Below are positions 60,943 through 64,000 of a DNA stretch of 64,000 bases, in pieces (position 1 is the stretch's first letter; each line of letters opens with the position of its first letter). A program made the position numbers and the translations under genes. The notes below the pieces were generated by a model. It searched no databases, was not told the DNA's origin, and worked only from the letters and a program-made list of their open reading frames with translations. Source of the stretch: CAZNSX01 sp964575845 (lineage in GTDB: Bacteria > UBA8248 > CAZNSX01); NCBI GenBank assembly GCA_964575845.1, contig CAZNSX010000001.1, positions 891,017-955,016 on the forward strand, written 5' to 3'.

Positions 60943-62034
60943 TCAGCCATCGACCAGAAAGTCAAAGGCCTCATCGGCCTCGAGCTCCCGAGCAAAAGCT
61001 GACACGAGCCTCAGCGCGCTCAGGGCATCCTGAAGGTCGAGCACCTCGACCGGTGTATGGGAGTAACGCCGGGGCACGGCGATGACGGCTGTCGGCACTC
61101 CCGCTCCACTGAGATAGACCCTGGCCGCATCCGTAGTGTAAAAGCCCAAGGAGGCCGCCCGCTGAAGGGGGATTCCATTCCTCTGGGCGAGCCCCTCGAG
61201 GAGTTCCCTCATGCGGGGATTTATGAAGTAGCCCCTCCCCAACGTCCGGCTCTGGTCGGCGAGAGAGAGCACCGGCCCCAGGCCTATCTTCAGTGGGACA
61301 TCCTTCTCGGGGTCTACGTCAGGGGTCCCTCCCCCGGCTATGGTATCGAGCACAATGGCGCAGGCGGGCTTAACCCTTTCGGCCGCCATCCGAGCGCCCC
61401 GTAGCCCGACCTCCTCCTGCACCGCGGCCGCTGCACAGAGGCTCCAGGGTAGCTCCTCACCCTTGAGCTCATTCAGGAGCAGCACCAGCAGGGCACATCC
61501 GAGTCTATCATCTATTGCTTTGCTGCAGACGAGGTCGGGATTATGGAAGGAAGTGAGGGGGCTCTCGAAAGTGATGGGGCTTCCGATCCTTATCCCCAGG
61601 GCCTCAACTCCCTTCCTGCTGGTCGCTCCCACGTCGATAAAGAGCTCGCGGGTGGGGAGAACCTTTCTCTCCTCATCCTCGCTCATGAGGTGGCCGGGTC
61701 TCACGCCCACCACCCCAAAGACGCCTCCCACCGAGACCCTACAGGCCGGAAGCCAGTTGTCCCTCACGCCCCCCACCCTGGTGAAGCGAATGAACCCTCG
61801 CTCATCGATTCCCGAGACGATGCAGCCTATCTCATCGGTGTGGGCGATGAGGAGGATGGTCCTCTCCGAGCGCCCTCCCTTAAAAGCGTAGAGGTTGCCC
61901 GAAGGGTCCACCTCGACCCTATCGGCCAGAGGAGAGAGTGCCTCTTTCAGGTACCGGACGACTGGCCCCTCCTGGCCTCCGACGCCCTGAAGGGAGGTGA
62001 GGTCGGTGAGAAGACGCCTCAGCTCTTCCTTCAT
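60943..62034 (-). CDS. M42-family aminopeptidase
   Basis: 363-residue dinuclear-zinc aminopeptidase of the TET/glutamyl-aminopeptidase type. Metal and catalytic residues: LIAHTDEIGCIV, SKAIDDRLGCALLVL, AAVQEEVGLRGARMA, and the last His in YSHTPVEVLDLQDAL. The central PDZ-like/dimerisation domain spans about 70-165. ATG preceded by GAGGTCTGAGGG. It is three bases downstream of the ferredoxin stop. Likely a cytosolic peptide degrader. Confidence 0.92.
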   Translation of the reverse strand: MKEELRRLLTDLTSLQGVGGQEGPVVRYLKEALSPLADRVEVDPSGNLYAFKGGRSERTILLIAHTDEIGCIVSGIDERGFIRFTRVGGVRDNWLPACRVSVGGVFGVVGVRPGHLMSEDEERKVLPTRELFIDVGATSRKGVEALGIRIGSPITFESPLTSFHNPDLVCSKAIDDRLGCALLVLLLNELKGEELPWSLCAAAAVQEEVGLRGARMAAERVKPACAIVLDTIAGGGTPDVDPEKDVPLKIGLGPVLSLADQSRTLGRGYFINPRMRELLEGLAQRNGIPLQRAASLGFYTTDAARVYLSGAGVPTAVIAVPRRYSHTPVEVLDLQDALSALRLVSAFARELEADEAFDFLVDG

Positions 62035-62037
62035 CCC

Positions 62038-62553
62038 TCAGACCTCCCTCCTCAGGTGGCGGTCTATTATCTTATGGGCTACCTGCTTCTGAATATGGGC
62101 GGTGAATTCATTGGGGTCGCCGTAGAAGATGGCATCCGTGGGGCAATGGTGGACACACGCCGGAAGCTCGCCCCGGTCGATGCGGTCTACACAGAGGTTG
62201 CACTTGTCCACAAGATTGGTCTCGGGATTATACTGGGGGATGCCAAAAGGACAGGCCTCGACACAGTTCATACAGCCCGTACACTTCTCCTCCAGGTAAA
62301 GCACGACCCCATCGGCCCGCTGCTCTATTGCATCCTCGGGACAAGCCTCCTTGCAGGCGGGAACGCTGCAGTGCATGCAGTGCATGGGGTAGAAGTACAT
62401 GGAGAGTTTACCCGCCACACGCTTGGGACCCACCTTGGTGACCCTTATCCAGCGGGGCCCAACGGGCAGCTCATGCTCCTGCTTGCAGGCCACCTCGCAA
62501 GTGTAGCAGCCGTAACATGAATCAATATCCACGAGAAGGCTCTTTCGCCTCAT
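62038..62553 (-). CDS. Four-cluster ferredoxin-like electron-transfer subunit
   Basis: 171-residue DmsB/HybA-type iron-sulfur protein. Cys groups: CYGCYTCEVAC, MHCMHCSVPACKEACP, CTGCMNCVEACPFG and CNLCVDRI, with CVHHCPTDAI completing the pattern for four 4Fe-4S clusters. No signal peptide. Its ATG overlaps the stop of the upstream molybdopterin subunit (ATGA), so the two form a complex: catalytic subunit plus electron wire. No membrane anchor subunit follows. Confidence 0.92.
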   Translation of the reverse strand: MRRKSLLVDIDSCYGCYTCEVACKQEHELPVGPRWIRVTKVGPKRVAGKLSMYFYPMHCMHCSVPACKEACPEDAIEQRADGVVLYLEEKCTGCMNCVEACPFGIPQYNPETNLVDKCNLCVDRIDRGELPACVHHCPTDAIFYGDPNEFTAHIQKQVAHKIIDRHLRREV

Positions 62554-64000
62554 TCTCCCTCCTCCTCCACTCGGTAGACCTTGCAGAGGTTCCCCCTGAG
62601 GGGAGTCCCGCCGCTCACAGGGTCATATGGGGGGTCGTTGGTCAGGATAACGTTGATGTTAGAGTCAAAGGCTCCCATAAGGGGGTCATTATCTTTTCGC
62701 TCCGGGAAAAACCAGTGGGAGTAGGCGTGAACCACCCGAGGGTCCACAGCTTCAGTGAGGTCGGCCCGCATCTTCACCCTTCCCCTCCCGTAGGGCCCCT
62801 CCACCCATGCCCAGTCGCCTTGCCGAATCCCGAGCCTCCCGGCCGTCTCGGGGTGAATCTCAAGGCAGGGGTCGGGTACGATCTCCCTGAGCCAGGGGAT
62901 GTTGCGGTTGGCCGCGTGAAAGTAGACTACATGGCGGGAGCCGGTGATCAGGATGAAGGGATAGTCCTTTGCCAGTTCGGGCTTGGAGACGGGAGTTTCG
63001 GGGTTCTCCACATAGAAGGGAAGCGGGTCATAGCCATGCTCCTCAAGCATGGATGAATAAAGCTCCACCTTGCCCGAGGGTGTCTTGAAGCCAGTCTCCT
63101 CATACTTCTTGTATCTGACCTCGGGGGAATGCAAAACCACCTCTTTTCTTAAATCCTCAAAGGTCTTCCTCATGCCCCGGAGCATATAATTATTGAGCTC
63201 TTCGTTCGTCGTCCAGGGCTGCCCGTGGTCAAGGCCCATCCTTCGCATGAGCTCAAAATCTATCTCCCTCTCGTTTCGGGTCTCCCAGAGGGGTTCGATG
63301 ACCTTCTGCCGGACTCCCACAAAATTCGTGTAAAAGAGAGTCTCTATCTCATCCCGCTCGAGGAATGAGGCGGGGGGAAGGATGAGGTCGGCATGGGCAA
63401 GTGTGGGCGTCATGAAGAAGTCTGAGCCCGCGAGGAACTCAAGCTTCTCCAGCGCCTCCTGAGTCTCACGGGAGCCCTCAAGGCAGAGCAGAAGGTCGTT
63501 CAAGGCCCACACGGCCTTGACGGGATAGGGCTCGCCCGTGATGATGGCGTGGATCACTGAGGGCGGATGAGCGCAATTGAGCGCGAGGCTCTTCGAGGAG
63601 GAGAAAAGGGGAAACTCCTTGGCCCCGATTCTTCTATCCTCGATCTCATCGGGAAGCTTCAGCTCCTTGGTCATGAGCTCAAAGATGGTCTTGAACCCCG
63701 GAGGAGAACAACCCATGAGGTGCCCTCCGGGAATGTCTATGTTGCCGGTCAAGGCCACAAGCAGACTTATAGCTCTCAGGGTCTGGTTTATGTTGGTAGT
63801 CATCTGCACGCCCATGCGGGTGTGGCATGTAGCGGGCTTAGTGAGGGCATAGGTTCTGGCCGCTTTCACTATGTCATCAGCAGGCACCCAGCTTATCTCC
63901 GAAACTCGCTCGGGAGTGTACTCCCGGACCCTCTCCTTCAGCTCGTCAAACCCCACGCACCACCTGTCCACAAACTCCCTGTCGTAGATACCCTCCTCTA
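62550..64000 (-). CDS. Molybdopterin oxidoreductase, N terminus beyond the window
   Basis: At least 483 residues, cut by the window edge; the frame is open past base 63971 (sequence IYDREFVDRWCVGFDEL continues into the edge). Landmarks: RMGVQMTTNINQTLRAI, LTGNIDIPGGHLMG, TPTLAHADLILPPASFLERDE, GFKTPSGKVELYSSMLEEHGYDP, VHAYSHWFFPERK. It is a homologue of the 713-residue enzyme at 10591 and has the same C-terminal architecture. Being coupled to a four-cluster ferredoxin, it is an electron-donating or -accepting Mo/W enzyme of the acetylene-hydratase/formate-dehydrogenase/polysulfide-reductase circle. The substrate is unknown. Confidence 0.9.
   Translation of the reverse strand, partial: EEGIYDREFVDRWCVGFDELKERVREYTPERVSEISWVPADDIVKAARTYALTKPATCHTRMGVQMTTNINQTLRAISLLVALTGNIDIPGGHLMGCSPPGFKTIFELMTKELKLPDEIEDRRIGAKEFPLFSSSKSLALNCAHPPSVIHAIITGEPYPVKAVWALNDLLLCLEGSRETQEALEKLEFLAGSDFFMTPTLAHADLILPPASFLERDEIETLFYTNFVGVRQKVIEPLWETRNEREIDFELMRRMGLDHGQPWTTNEELNNYMLRGMRKTFEDLRKEVVLHSPEVRYKKYEETGFKTPSGKVELYSSMLEEHGYDPLPFYVENPETPVSKPELAKDYPFILITGSRHVVYFHAANRNIPWLREIVPDPCLEIHPETAGRLGIRQGDWAWVEGPYGRGRVKMRADLTEAVDPRVVHAYSHWFFPERKDNDPLMGAFDSNINVILTNDPPYDPVSGGTPLRGNLCKVYRVEEEGE

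Overview
The window looks like chromosome from an anaerobic, GC-rich bacterium. Supporting genes are Lgt, SurE, Pcm, Apt, an NtrC-type sigma-54 activator, a Rieske protein and many corrinoid, molybdopterin and acyl-CoA enzymes. The surE-pcm-tRNA-M23 order, the GldA/F/G-DUF4340 operon and the sigma-54 two-component pair fit Desulfobacterota ('deltaproteobacteria') best. That placement is an inference; no rRNA or marker protein settles it. GTG and TTG starts are common.

Layout. 1-8 kb holds tandem aldo/keto reductases, an old-yellow-enzyme barrel, a broken LVIVD-repeat gene, a CocE-type hydrolase and an acetyl-CoA-synthetase-like ligase. 8-13 kb is an AT-richer block with a corrinoid protein, a UroD-type methyltransferase, a large molybdopterin oxidoreductase and the tail of an ABC ATPase. 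13-21.5 kb holds an alpha/beta hydrolase, an intact LVIVD protein and a beta-oxidation-like set (two acyl-CoA dehydrogenases, Zn-alcohol dehydrogenase, 3-hydroxyacyl-CoA dehydrogenase) followed by a nitrilase-family protein. 21.5-33.3 kb is a metal/redox region: a TlpA thioredoxin, a DUF2933-like protein, a sigma-54 activator with its histidine kinase, two Met/Gly-rich secreted proteins behind a convincing sigma-54 promoter, a Cys/His-rich small protein, a YHS protein, a YHS-HMA-HMA Cu+-ATPase, a Rieske protein, an NfeD-like protein and a PCYCGC-type protein. 33.5-39.4 kb is mostly housekeeping (methyltransferase, Lgt, Apt, M23/LysM lipoprotein, tRNA-Pro, Pcm, SurE). 41.4-45.1 kb is an AT-rich membrane/glycosyltransferase block. 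45-52 kb is a catabolic block (hydroxyacid-oxoacid transhydrogenase-like enzyme, ring-opening amidohydrolase, creatinase-like M24 protein, MttB-family methyltransferase, corrinoid protein). 52-55.5 kb encodes secreted Ig-like proteins and ends at a second tRNA-Pro. 55.5-64 kb is a GldAFG-DUF4340 ABC operon, an M42 peptidase, and a ferredoxin plus a molybdopterin oxidoreductase cut by the window end.

The most interesting item is at 32.8-33.3 kb. The PCYCGC-like protein has an in-frame TGA exactly where relatives carry cysteine, giving a U-x-x-C motif. The frame continues with 32 family-like codons to a TAG, and a hairpin with a GUU loop lies 23 nt after the TGA. I read it as a selenoprotein candidate with its own bSECIS.

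A second theme is gene decay by excision of the middle. A 75-residue GroEL with both ends and no core, a rhodanese lacking its catalytic half and an LVIVD gene missing its centre sit alongside one-ended remnants of VOC, SDR, ABC-ATPase and amidohydrolase genes.
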